Shown in pieces: positions 28,086-36,833 of a stretch of 64,000 bases of DNA. Location of the stretch: the NCBI GenBank assembly GCA_012513605.1, contig JAAZBV010000017.1, positions 1-64,000 of the forward strand. The letters are read 5' to 3'. Positions within the stretch are counted from its first letter, which is position 1, and the number at the start of each line of letters is the position of its first letter. The position numbers and the translations under genes are program-made. The notes below the pieces were generated by a model. That model saw only the letters and a program-made list of their open reading frames with translations, did not search any database and had not been told where the DNA came from. This stretch comes from Desulfatiglans sp. (lineage in GTDB: Bacteria > Desulfobacterota > DSM-4660 > Desulfatiglandales > HGW-15).

Positions 28086-29309
28086 ATGAGTGCAGAAAAT
28101 CAATATGATGTAATAATTGTAGGAGCTGGGATATCAGGGCTGTCGGCAGGGTGTGCTTTTAATAGGCGTAAAAATATTAAAATAGCATGTATTGAAAAAA
28201 AGGGTATAGGATCTAACAATCCATCTCCTCTTACATTTTTTGATGTAATAAAAGAGCATAATTTATTGGACTGCATTAAAGGCGGTTATCTGAGCTTTGG
28301 TTTTCATAATCATAAGGGAAGTTCTATACGTTTCCTTTTTGAAGATCAACGGTTAGTTGTTCTTGATTATCAAAAGGCATGCATTAAATTGTATAATAAA
28401 ATTAAGACATGCCATCCTGATTTTTCAGTCATCAATAATGAAGTAATAGACGTCTGGAATGAAGAAAAAGGTGTCTGTATTAAGTTGAAGGATGAAGAAG
28501 TTTTTCATGCTAAAATATTGATAGATTGCTCAGGAAAAGAAAAGCTAATAAACAGGTTGTTCGCCAGTGAGAAGTCTGAATTATATAGCCATGTGTACGG
28601 AGCAATATTTTCTGGTTTAGAGGGCTTTGAGGATAACTCAGCCTATTACTTATGGCCGGTAAAAGATTTCGGCACAGGTGGAGGCTGGTTTTATCCATTA
28701 AATGAAGGGAGAGCAAGTTTTGGATATGCTGCAATTGCTGACACTCCTAATATTGATTATGAATCTCTCAAGGAGGGGTTTAATAATGCGTTACAGGAAT
28801 TTCGACCATATAATGATTACCTGAGAAAAGGAATAATTGAGAATGTAGAGAGTGGAAGTATCCCGGTTTTGTATGCTGAAAGACTTGTGTATCCCAATAT
28901 ACTGATTTCGGGAGACGCAGGTGGAATGGCTACAAATTGGACATGTATGGGTATTGAGCCCTCACTCCAATACGGTCGTTTAGCAGGGGAATTTGCTCTG
29001 AAAGCCTTGATAGATGGTGACTCTCAAATTATACAAGAATACCAAACTATATGGGAAAAAGAGAATAAAGCTACCTATGATTCCTTTGCAAAGTTAGCAT
29101 CAACGTTCTGGAATGCAGACTATAACGTTTGGGAGTGGATAATAAAGAACGATCTTGCTTATCTTACTCCTGATCAAATGCTTAGGCGGATGAGGAAAAA
29201 TGACAATATAATTAAAAAACATCAGATTTTATTCAGAGCCTTACATAATAAAATAAAAAACTTATTTAATAAAAAATCAACCCTTCCAGAGCAGATTACT
29301 ATCCAATAA
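28086..29309 (+). CDS. Geranylgeranyl reductase/lycopene cyclase-like flavoprotein (3 of 3)
   Basis: A 407-residue FAD protein: IIVGAGISGLSAGCAFNRR, ACIEKKGIGSNNPSPLT, the DCSGKEKL strand, and ILISGDAGGMATNWTCMGIEPSLQYGRLAGEFALKAL, which is the GD..g....g.Gi..al..G..aa motif of the geranylgeranyl reductase (GGR) family. GGRs saturate double bonds of geranylgeranyl chains in chlorophyll, archaeal lipids and menaquinones, so this is the best candidate for changing chain saturation here. YYLWPVKDFGTGGGWFYPL matches the substrate-cavity region of the family in general form. Lycopene-type cyclase or a halogenase-like activity are alternatives. Confidence 0.82.
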   Translation: MSAENQYDVIIVGAGISGLSAGCAFNRRKNIKIACIEKKGIGSNNPSPLTFFDVIKEHNLLDCIKGGYLSFGFHNHKGSSIRFLFEDQRLVVLDYQKACIKLYNKIKTCHPDFSVINNEVIDVWNEEKGVCIKLKDEEVFHAKILIDCSGKEKLINRLFASEKSELYSHVYGAIFSGLEGFEDNSAYYLWPVKDFGTGGGWFYPLNEGRASFGYAAIADTPNIDYESLKEGFNNALQEFRPYNDYLRKGIIENVESGSIPVLYAERLVYPNILISGDAGGMATNWTCMGIEPSLQYGRLAGEFALKALIDGDSQIIQEYQTIWEKENKATYDSFAKLASTFWNADYNVWEWIIKNDLAYLTPDQMLRRMRKNDNIIKKHQILFRALHNKIKNLFNKKSTLPEQITIQ

Positions 29310-29319
29310 AGTATTTTTG

Positions 29320-31815
29320 ATGTCAGGTAAATATATAATAAATCTTCCATTGATTTCCGAATGTTCAATAGGAAGTAAAGCCGAAAACCTGAATTTTTTA
29401 CTGAGCCAGGGTTTCAGAGTTCCATTGACTTTTAGCATAACAGAGGGGGCTTATGAGCTTTTTCTTGATATGAATAATCTCCGAAATGAATTAAACAAAA
29501 TAATTCAAAGCGAAAAATCAACCCCTGCTGAGAAAAGCAATTATATTATTCTGTCTTTCCAAAAGGCAGCTATTCCTTCTGAATTAACTGATGAGATTCT
29601 AAAGGAAAATATTTTTAATAATAGAGATTATAAATGGGCCGTACGTTCATCATCAAATTTGGAAGATCTTGCAGGATCTTCTTTTGCTGGACTTTATGAC
29701 AGTTATCTCAATGTGTCTGGATTGGACAATGTCCTAATATCTATAAAAAAATGCTGGGCTTCATTATGGAATGAGCGGGCCATTATCTATCGAGAGAAAA
29801 ATAAACTTGACCATAAAAAAGGTAAGATGGCAGTGATACTTCAGGAGATGGTCAAATCAGAGTATTCAGGGGTGATATTTACAAGGCATCCTACCAGTGA
29901 AAACAAGGATGAACTCCTCATAGAGTATTGTGAAGGTCTTGGAGAAGATCTTGTCTCCGGAAAGGTGACTCCCTATTCATGTGATTTTTCCAGGTCAACT
30001 CAAAGTATCAGGCATATTAATGAGCCGGAAACAAAGATTTTAAGTGATGAAGATATTAAAAAATTATCTGGTATAGCGCTGGAAGTTGAAACCTGCTCCG
30101 GTGGTCCTCAGGATATAGAGTGGGCTTTTAACGGCGATGAATATTTTTTGCTGCAGGCAAGACCCATAACTCAGCCTGTATTTGGCGGTAAAAATGAAAT
30201 TGATAATCTCTGGACTCGAGCGAATATCGGGGAAGTGCTTCCTGATGTAATTACACCATTAACATGGGATATATTTAGATGTACTTTATTTAATAACCCT
30301 TCGTCAGTTATCAAGCCATCTGCAGATAATTATTCGTTATTTAACAATGTAATACGGCTGATTAATGGAAGAGGTTATCTTAAACTTAAATTCTTTCTGG
30401 ATTCATTTTGTTACCTTCCTTATGTAACACCTGAGGTTATGAAACATGTATTGGGAGTGGATGTTGTTTCTCAGACATCGTCCTATAAACGGCCCAATGG
30501 TATTGCAGTAAAACTCGCACAACTATTATTTTTTTTGGACATATTCAAAATAGTTCCCAGAATTTCAATCTTACTTAAGAGGTTACCTGATGTTCCATCC
30601 AGTGAAACAGGAAATCTTGAAAAAATTATCCAGTGGAATGCCAAATGTTTTTATCTGCATATTAAGTGCACAGCCTATTCCATAGGCGCATTTGCCATGC
30701 TGTCTCATTATCTTTACAAGTGGATACCATCTGAGGCCCAGGCCATGATCACTCTGATCCTCACTGGAAATGAAAGCCTGCAAACAGCAGAACAGGGAAT
30801 GACTATCTGGGAAATATGCAACTTTATAAGAAACAGACCCGCACTTCTGGATATCATTAATAAGGAATCTGATTGGATAAGGTTGTCCGATGAGGTTGTT
30901 AAAGTCGATGGCGGGGCTGAGTGCCTTGGCATGCTTTATGAGTTTTTACAGAAAAATGGAGCCCGGGCAGCCGAAGAATTTGAACTTGCTGTTCCGAGAT
31001 GGAAAGAGGCTCCGGGCTTTATTCTAGATGTAATGAGGTCATATCTTGCCATCCCTGTCAGGGAGTCTAATGCTGAAGATATTTTTGCCAGAAGGAGAAA
31101 CAGAGATAAAGCGGTGAATAATATCAGCCGGTCTTTATCAAGAATTCAGAGAATCATATTTAAAAAATTGTTGTCTTCATACGCTGACTTCTGCACCTTG
31201 CGTGAAAACATCAAATATCAGCTTATGGAAGGCTATTTCATAATAAGAATGAATATTCTCGATATTGGAGCTCAAATGGTATTAGGGAATATACTCGATA
31301 ATAAAAATGATATTTTTTTTATGAGATTATCTGAAATAAAAGGCATTTTAAAAAATGAGAAATTTTATTGCAATCCAAAGGATCTGATTTCAGAAAGGAA
31401 AGCTCAGCATAAAATATGGAAAAGTCAGCATACCCCTGATTTGATTTTGCAGGATGGTATGCCTCTTCAAACTATAAACGACAGCAATTCTTTACTGAAA
31501 GGTATTGGATGCAGTCCGGGAATAGTTGAAGGTTATGCAAGAGTATTAAAAAATATCTCCGAAATGAGAGACCTGAAGCATGGAGAGATACTTGTCACGT
31601 CTCACACAGACCCAGGATGGACTCCTCTTTTTCTGAGCTGCAAAGGTTTGGTTACAGAAACAGGCGGATTTCTTTCTCATGGTGCGACAGTTGCGCGTGA
31701 GTATGGACTTCCCGCTGTTGTTAGTGTCCCATCAGCCACTGAAAAAATACAAACGGGCCATTATTTAATTGTTGATGGAAATAGAGGCCTTGTGACCATC
31801 ACTAGTATGAAATAA
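29320..31815 (+). CDS. Rifampin-phosphotransferase/PEP-synthase-like dikinase
   Basis: An 831-residue protein with the ATP-grasp domain of PEP synthase/PPDK at the N-terminus (GSKAENLNFLLSQGFRVP, WAVRSSSNLEDLAGSSFAGLYDS, VILQEMVKSEYSGVIFT, GGPQDIEWAF, LQARPIT, about residues 1-290), a long unfamiliar middle (about 300-735), and the swivelling phosphohistidine domain at the end (TDPGWTPLF; GGFLSHGATVAREYGLPAVV, with His787). It lacks the C-terminal PEP/pyruvate TIM barrel of true PEP synthase. That layout is the one of rifampin phosphotransferase: ATP gives AMP, phosphate and a phosphorylated small molecule bound by the middle domain. Placed among isoprenoid genes, it may phosphorylate a prenyl alcohol or lipid intermediate (inference). 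Start is ATG 29320, with a TTG one codon earlier. Confidence 0.85.
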   Translation: MSGKYIINLPLISECSIGSKAENLNFLLSQGFRVPLTFSITEGAYELFLDMNNLRNELNKIIQSEKSTPAEKSNYIILSFQKAAIPSELTDEILKENIFNNRDYKWAVRSSSNLEDLAGSSFAGLYDSYLNVSGLDNVLISIKKCWASLWNERAIIYREKNKLDHKKGKMAVILQEMVKSEYSGVIFTRHPTSENKDELLIEYCEGLGEDLVSGKVTPYSCDFSRSTQSIRHINEPETKILSDEDIKKLSGIALEVETCSGGPQDIEWAFNGDEYFLLQARPITQPVFGGKNEIDNLWTRANIGEVLPDVITPLTWDIFRCTLFNNPSSVIKPSADNYSLFNNVIRLINGRGYLKLKFFLDSFCYLPYVTPEVMKHVLGVDVVSQTSSYKRPNGIAVKLAQLLFFLDIFKIVPRISILLKRLPDVPSSETGNLEKIIQWNAKCFYLHIKCTAYSIGAFAMLSHYLYKWIPSEAQAMITLILTGNESLQTAEQGMTIWEICNFIRNRPALLDIINKESDWIRLSDEVVKVDGGAECLGMLYEFLQKNGARAAEEFELAVPRWKEAPGFILDVMRSYLAIPVRESNAEDIFARRRNRDKAVNNISRSLSRIQRIIFKKLLSSYADFCTLRENIKYQLMEGYFIIRMNILDIGAQMVLGNILDNKNDIFFMRLSEIKGILKNEKFYCNPKDLISERKAQHKIWKSQHTPDLILQDGMPLQTINDSNSLLKGIGCSPGIVEGYARVLKNISEMRDLKHGEILVTSHTDPGWTPLFLSCKGLVTETGGFLSHGATVAREYGLPAVVSVPSATEKIQTGHYLIVDGNRGLVTITSMK

Positions 31816-31842
31816 ATTATGTTAATAATGGAGGAAACTTAA

Positions 31843-33315
31843 ATGAAGATCACTCTGATATCACTTGAACCTGAACTCTTTTCGTATGGTTTACGCATCC
31901 TGTCATCATGCCTTCGTGAAAAAGGACATGAAACACGAATGGTCTTTATGCTGCCCCCCAAATTTCAGACACAAAAAGAAAAATATAAAACTGAATATGA
32001 CAGGATGGCTATCAGCCATTTGTCAGGTTTGTGTTCCGATTCAGGGCTTATTGGTATTTCTCTTATGACTAATCAGTTTACTCGGGCAATTCAGCTTACC
32101 AGAGCTTTAAAGGAAAGCGGAATAAAGGTGCCCATTATATGGGGAGGGGTACAGCCAACTGTCGAGCCTGAAGAATGTATAAAATTCGCCGATATTGTAT
32201 GTCTGGGTGAGGGTGAAGGCGCTTTGACTGAACTAGTGGACTGCATGGATCGCGGTGAACCTTATCTTGATATAAAAAATCTCTGGATCAACTCCGGGGA
32301 TCTGATTATACGTAACCAGTTGAGGCCCTTAATTAAAGATCTTGATGCAGTGCCTTTCCCTGATTATAGCTGTAAAGATCATTTTATTATCGAGGGCCAT
32401 GATATGAAAGAGCTGACAGCGGAATATATGCTGTCATTTCAGGGTGAGCGTTTCAAAGGTGATGGTAAATCCATACCATATATGTTTATGACCAGCAGAG
32501 GCTGTCCCTTTTCATGCACCTACTGTTGTAACAGTGCATATAAACGGCTTTATCCGGGGCAGAGTCTTTTGCGCTGGAGAGGCAATCAGAATATAATAGA
32601 TGAACTTAAAATGATACAAAAAGAGCTAGCCCCTATTTCTTATCTCTATATGGTTGATGATAATTTTACGGCACGATCTGAAGATAAACTAATGTCGTTC
32701 TGTGAATTGTATAAAAAAGAGATTGGTGTGCCTTTTTTCGCTCAGGTGAGTCCTCTTGAAATTAATGAGGAAAAGATGGAAATTCTTTTTGCTGCCGGTT
32801 GCGCCCATGTGACTATGGGTGTAGAGACCGCCAATCCACGGATTGCCGAGATATATAACCGTTCAAGGGAACACAAGGTTTTACCAAAAGCCATTGACCT
32901 GCTTGAAAAATATCGGCACAGAATGAACCCCCCGCCGACTTATCAGTTTATAATTGATAATCCATACGAAACAGTTGATGAGATGGCAGAGACTTTAAGA
33001 CTCGCGGCCAGTTTTCCAAGGCCGTGGTATAATCCGATATATTCACTTATGCTATTTCCTGGTGTCCCTCTTTATGATATGGCCTTAAATGACGGTATTA
33101 TAAAAGATAAACAGAATCAGATTTATACCAGAAACTGGCTTTCTCAGAGCAGTCCTTTTTTCCAGATCTGGATAAGATTGTACCATGCGAACTTTTCCCC
33201 TTTTATATTGAGAGTCCTGTTGATGCCCTGGATTGTGAAGCTGATGAATAGTAACATTATCTCTGCTGTCCTGAAAACCCCGGTTTTCCGATGGGTATGG
33301 GACAAGCGTGCCTGA
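31843..33315 (+). CDS. B12-binding-domain radical SAM protein
   Basis: A 490-residue enzyme with an N-terminal cobalamin-binding-type Rossmann domain (ITLISLEPELFSYGLRILSSCLRE through GGVQPTVEPEECIKFADIVCLGEGE, about 1-130) and a radical SAM core with Cys221-Cys225-Cys228 in SRGCPFSCTYCCNS. The core continues with YMVDDNFTARS and VTMGVETANPRIAEIYNR as in BchE/HpnP/HpnJ-like proteins. The DxHxxG cobalamin motif is not visible, so whether B12 is bound is uncertain. Members do methylations, ring formation or C-C couplings on lipids and natural products. A good GGAGG lies 9 bases before ATG 31843. Given its place among prenyl genes it may act on the prenyl chain or its head group (inference). Confidence 0.85.
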   Translation: MKITLISLEPELFSYGLRILSSCLREKGHETRMVFMLPPKFQTQKEKYKTEYDRMAISHLSGLCSDSGLIGISLMTNQFTRAIQLTRALKESGIKVPIIWGGVQPTVEPEECIKFADIVCLGEGEGALTELVDCMDRGEPYLDIKNLWINSGDLIIRNQLRPLIKDLDAVPFPDYSCKDHFIIEGHDMKELTAEYMLSFQGERFKGDGKSIPYMFMTSRGCPFSCTYCCNSAYKRLYPGQSLLRWRGNQNIIDELKMIQKELAPISYLYMVDDNFTARSEDKLMSFCELYKKEIGVPFFAQVSPLEINEEKMEILFAAGCAHVTMGVETANPRIAEIYNRSREHKVLPKAIDLLEKYRHRMNPPPTYQFIIDNPYETVDEMAETLRLAASFPRPWYNPIYSLMLFPGVPLYDMALNDGIIKDKQNQIYTRNWLSQSSPFFQIWIRLYHANFSPFILRVLLMPWIVKLMNSNIISAVLKTPVFRWVWDKRA

Positions 33316-33360
33316 TTTTTACTTTGCAGCTATTAATTATTTTTCAGGTCCTGTATAAAA

Positions 33361-34671
33361 TTGAAAATACTGTTTTTCCCAAGTGACATTGGTGGGGGCT
33401 TTGGCCATATCAGCAGATGCCTGGCGCTTGCCCATGAGGCTGTAAGAAGAGGGAACACTTGTGCTTTTGTCCTGAATACATATAAGTATGAAAAAATCAT
33501 AAAACGGCAATTTCTTACTTTTTCTCCTCGGAACAGGTTATACACTGCTCAAATAAAGGCTTTTCTTGGCAGGATTATTTCCGGCTATTACCGTCAAACT
33601 CCTCCTCTTTTTACGGAGATATCAGGTCTTTCCTACCAGGTAGTACGGGATGGTTTCTCCAGTGAAGTGTATATAACAAAAAATATTTCTCGCTATCTGG
33701 GAATTGTGAAGACATTTAAACCAGATGTTATTATTGGTGATTTAAATCTGTTAGCCGGAATGCTGGCTGAAAAAGCCGGTATTCCTTTATTTCAGATCAT
33801 TAGGTACGCATTTCATCCGAAAACCGCAAACCTGCTGTGGTGGAAAAATAAACCTGAAGGGATGGTCTCTCCCGATGTACTTACCATATTCAATCCTTTA
33901 ATGTCGAAAATGGGTCTTAATTCTATATCCAGGGCAGAAGATCTGCTGCGGGGAAATTATTATATTATCCCAAGCATACCAGAGATCGAGCCCATACCGG
34001 AAGATTCGAATACGAAATTTGTGGGTGAACTGACTGTTTCAAAAAAAAATATAGAAACACCATCGTGGTTTCATGAGTTGAAAGATGACCTGCCTCTTGT
34101 CTACATCACAGTGGGCGGCGGGGCTGGCCCTGTGGGGAATAATAAATTTTTTCAGACGGTCGCGGATGCCTTTTCAGGCAAACCTGTCCAGGTTGTGGTT
34201 TCAACCAGCACTAAATTCAACCTGAAAGAGCTTCCCGGATCAACAGGAAATGTAAGGTTTTTCAACTGGGTTCCGGGTAAACTCTTAATATCCAAAGCCG
34301 ATCTTGTAATCTTTCACGGCGGATATGGAACAATGATGGAGATTGTTTCCTGCGGTAAACCGTCAATTACAATTCCATTCCAGACCGAGCAGGAGGGAAA
34401 TGGCAGAAGGCTTGAGTATTTGGAAGTTGGCCGTGTAATCAAGTTAAGTAAGGAAAAACCAAGGCGAATAGATTTTAACCGGGCGCATGGGGCGTATAAT
34501 TTATTTATTCAGGAGAGCTATGATCTTACTCCGGAAGAACTGTATGCGGAGGCGGAAAAAATGCTAGGTGATGATAAATACGGAAATAACGCGAAGGCAT
34601 TACAATCTAAAATAGCCATGTATGACGGCAGAAGACAGGCTATGGATTTAATAGAAGATAAGCTGCTCTGA
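33361..34671 (+). CDS. GT1/GT28-type (MurG/UGT-like) glycosyltransferase
   Basis: A 436-residue GT-B fold transferase. The N-terminus FFPSDIGGGFGHISRCLALAHEAVRRG matches the acceptor domain of UGT/MurG-like enzymes (GHI..CLALA), and the donor domain carries LVYITVGGGAGPVG, RFFNWVPGKLLISKADLVIFHGGYGTMMEIVSCGKPSITIPFQTEQEGNGRRLE, the nucleotide-sugar signature. Such enzymes glycosylate lipids, carotenoids, macrolides or lipid II. It likely adds a sugar to the isoprenoid product of the preceding genes (inference from position). The start appears to be TTG 33361, as no ATG lies near; the Shine-Dalgarno is weak. Confidence 0.85.
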   Translation: MKILFFPSDIGGGFGHISRCLALAHEAVRRGNTCAFVLNTYKYEKIIKRQFLTFSPRNRLYTAQIKAFLGRIISGYYRQTPPLFTEISGLSYQVVRDGFSSEVYITKNISRYLGIVKTFKPDVIIGDLNLLAGMLAEKAGIPLFQIIRYAFHPKTANLLWWKNKPEGMVSPDVLTIFNPLMSKMGLNSISRAEDLLRGNYYIIPSIPEIEPIPEDSNTKFVGELTVSKKNIETPSWFHELKDDLPLVYITVGGGAGPVGNNKFFQTVADAFSGKPVQVVVSTSTKFNLKELPGSTGNVRFFNWVPGKLLISKADLVIFHGGYGTMMEIVSCGKPSITIPFQTEQEGNGRRLEYLEVGRVIKLSKEKPRRIDFNRAHGAYNLFIQESYDLTPEELYAEAEKMLGDDKYGNNAKALQSKIAMYDGRRQAMDLIEDKLL

Positions 34672-34726
34672 GTAATGTTATGTCGGAAATAATAATGTTA
34701 AAATCATTCTATTCTCACAAGGGTTA

Positions 34727-36274
34727 ATGAAAAATACAGTTTTTTCAATAAAAAATACCGGTGCAAATGACTCCTTGGCAAGACAGGCTATAGCTGGAAG
34801 TTTTTGGGTTATTGGCCTCAGAGTAGGGGTTCAAATCATGTATTTTGCCCGCCTGGTTATTTTAGGAAGACTGCTTTCACCTGTTGATTTTGGGCTGATG
34901 GGAATCGCTTTAATGATAATCATCATTTCCGATGCTATTTCTCAGCCAGGGTTTCAACACGCATTGATACAGAGCAAGGAAGATGTGTATAAATATCTGG
35001 ATACGGCATGGTCATTGATGATAATAAGGGGTGCTTTTCTGCTTGCAGTGTTAACAGCATCTTCAACCTGGGCTGCTTCTTTTTTTAACACTGAGCAGAT
35101 AAAGATTATACTTCCTGTAATGGCGATCGCGCTGTTCATGTCTTCCATTTCAAATTCATCTGTTTTTTTATTCCTGAAAAAGATGGACTATAAAAAACAG
35201 GTTTTTTATGAAAGCAGCGGCACGATCATTGAGTTTATCGTTGCAGTTACATATGCGATAATTAATCCAAGTGTATGGGCTTTGGTTTTTGGTTATTTTG
35301 CCGGATCGCTCACCCGTTTGATAACAAGTTTTGTATTGGATAACTACAGACCGCGATTCTCAATACAATGGGAAAAGGCGAAAAAGTTAATGGGGTTTGG
35401 AAGGTGGATTACAGGCTCCAGCATATTGATACTTATAAGTGGATTTTTAGATAATTTTTTTGTGGCCAAGCTGCTTGGAGATGCAAGCCTCGGATATTAC
35501 CGTATGGCTTTTCAGATATCAAACCTTCCCGCTACTGAAATTAACTATGTGGCCAATCGTGTTGCCCTCCCGACCTATGCCAAAATACAGGACGACAACA
35601 TATTGTTAAAGAAAACGTTTATGAGTTTATTGCGGATAATTACCCTGATTACCTTTCCATTTTCTGTGTTTATTATTTTTCTCGGGCATGATTTTGTAAT
35701 GCTTCTTCTAGGTGAAAAATGGCTCCCAATGGTTTTTCCTATGCAGATTCTTGGTATGGCTGGTTTGGTGAAGTCATTGACATCAACAGGAACACCGTTA
35801 TTCACCGGTACCGCGTATCCCAAGTATGAAATGATCACGCAGGGTATACGGTGTTTAATTTTTTTGATAACTATATACGTTTTTACCTTTCATTACAATA
35901 TGACAGGCACAGCTGTTTCAGTTTTAATAAGTGTGATCGCTATGGTTTTTCCCTGGTTGTTTTTTTCCGGGAAGATAATAAAGGCAGGTCTGTTTGATTA
36001 TCTAAGACAACTGGCCGCTCCTTTAATCGGGGCACTGGCAATGGCAGCTTTTTTCTATTTTCTGCCTTTGAATATTTTTAGAACAGAGACAGTTACTTTA
36101 TTATCCTATTTAGTCTTTATTGTGGCTTTGATCACCGGTTCAGCGGTGTATCTGGCTATTGTCTGGGTTATGAACAAGACCTTCTCTATGTGCAACAATA
36201 TAGATGATGTAAAGCTGTTATACAGTTTTTTCCGGGGGCGGGTGGAGAGCCCTGACAGTTCCTTTGAAAAATAA
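34727..36274 (+). CDS. Wzx-like oligosaccharide/lipid flippase (MOP superfamily)
   Basis: A 515-residue polytopic protein with about 12-14 hydrophobic segments. The N-terminus, LARQAIAGSFWVIGLRVGVQ followed by YFARLVILGRLLSPVDFGLMGIALMII, is the standard opening of polysaccharide-biosynthesis flippases (DFGLMG-type motif). These proteins move lipid-linked oligosaccharides across the inner membrane. AAGGG lies before ATG 34727, and its last 11 bases overlap the idi start, coupling export to isoprenoid supply. No Wzy polymerase, Wza/Wzc export pair or initiating sugar-phosphate transferase was recognised in the window, so those parts must lie elsewhere or not be used. Confidence 0.88.
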   Translation: MKNTVFSIKNTGANDSLARQAIAGSFWVIGLRVGVQIMYFARLVILGRLLSPVDFGLMGIALMIIIISDAISQPGFQHALIQSKEDVYKYLDTAWSLMIIRGAFLLAVLTASSTWAASFFNTEQIKIILPVMAIALFMSSISNSSVFLFLKKMDYKKQVFYESSGTIIEFIVAVTYAIINPSVWALVFGYFAGSLTRLITSFVLDNYRPRFSIQWEKAKKLMGFGRWITGSSILILISGFLDNFFVAKLLGDASLGYYRMAFQISNLPATEINYVANRVALPTYAKIQDDNILLKKTFMSLLRIITLITFPFSVFIIFLGHDFVMLLLGEKWLPMVFPMQILGMAGLVKSLTSTGTPLFTGTAYPKYEMITQGIRCLIFLITIYVFTFHYNMTGTAVSVLISVIAMVFPWLFFSGKIIKAGLFDYLRQLAAPLIGALAMAAFFYFLPLNIFRTETVTLLSYLVFIVALITGSAVYLAIVWVMNKTFSMCNNIDDVKLLYSFFRGRVESPDSSFEK

Positions 36275-36824
36275 ATTAATAATCGTTGACCAGACTGATC
36301 AGATTATCGGTTATGAATCAAAAGAGGATTGCCATAAAGGTGAAGGTATATTGCACAGGGCATTCTCCATTTTTATCTTTAACGACTGTAAGGAACTGCT
36401 TGTTCAGAGGCGGAGCTTCTTAAAGCCTCTATGGCCGCTTTACTGGTCCAACAGCGTTTGCAGTCATCCGTGTAAGGGTGAAGACTGTGAGGCAGCAGCT
36501 CACAGGCGCCTGACTGAAGAGTTGGGGATTTCAACCACGCTGAATTTTCTTTATAAATTTCAATACCAAGCCAGGTACGATGAAACCGGTTCTGAAAATG
36601 AACTCTGTTCGGTCTTTATTGGAAAGGCCAATGGGGTCGTTCGTAATGATATCAGTGAAATTGCAGATTGGAAGTACATCAATCCTGATGACCTTGACAG
36701 GGAAATAAATTCTAACTCTGAAAATTTCACTCCATGGTTCAGGATGGAATGGGCTCGAATCAGAAAAGACTTTAAAGAGGAAATCAACAGCCTGCTTAAG
36801 ACAAAAATATTTAATGGGCAATGA
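36264..36824 (+). CDS. idi: Isopentenyl-diphosphate delta-isomerase, type I
   Basis: A 186-residue Nudix-type isomerase that interconverts IPP and DMAPP, balancing substrates for the prenyl synthase. Catalytic Cys66 is in WSNSVCSHP, the metal/catalytic glutamates are in ETGSENELC (Glu111, Glu113) and the Nudix-like helix is RRLTEELGI. C-terminal FTPWFRMEW matches the active-site tail of the family. Start is TTG 36264, overlapping the flippase gene by 11 bases. Ten bases separate its stop from dxs. Type I Idi is not essential where the MEP pathway makes both isomers, so its presence beside dxs suggests raised demand for the diphosphates in this locus. Confidence 0.94.
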   Translation: MKNKLIIVDQTDQIIGYESKEDCHKGEGILHRAFSIFIFNDCKELLVQRRSFLKPLWPLYWSNSVCSHPCKGEDCEAAAHRRLTEELGISTTLNFLYKFQYQARYDETGSENELCSVFIGKANGVVRNDISEIADWKYINPDDLDREINSNSENFTPWFRMEWARIRKDFKEEINSLLKTKIFNGQ

Positions 36825-36833
36825 GGGGATAGC

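Noticed and set aside
22425-29309. Archaeal-type ether lipid pathway
   Set aside because: GGPP synthase, UbiA and GGR-like genes fit, but no glycerol-1-phosphate dehydrogenase, GGGP synthase or CDP-archaeol synthase gene is in the window, so it cannot be claimed.
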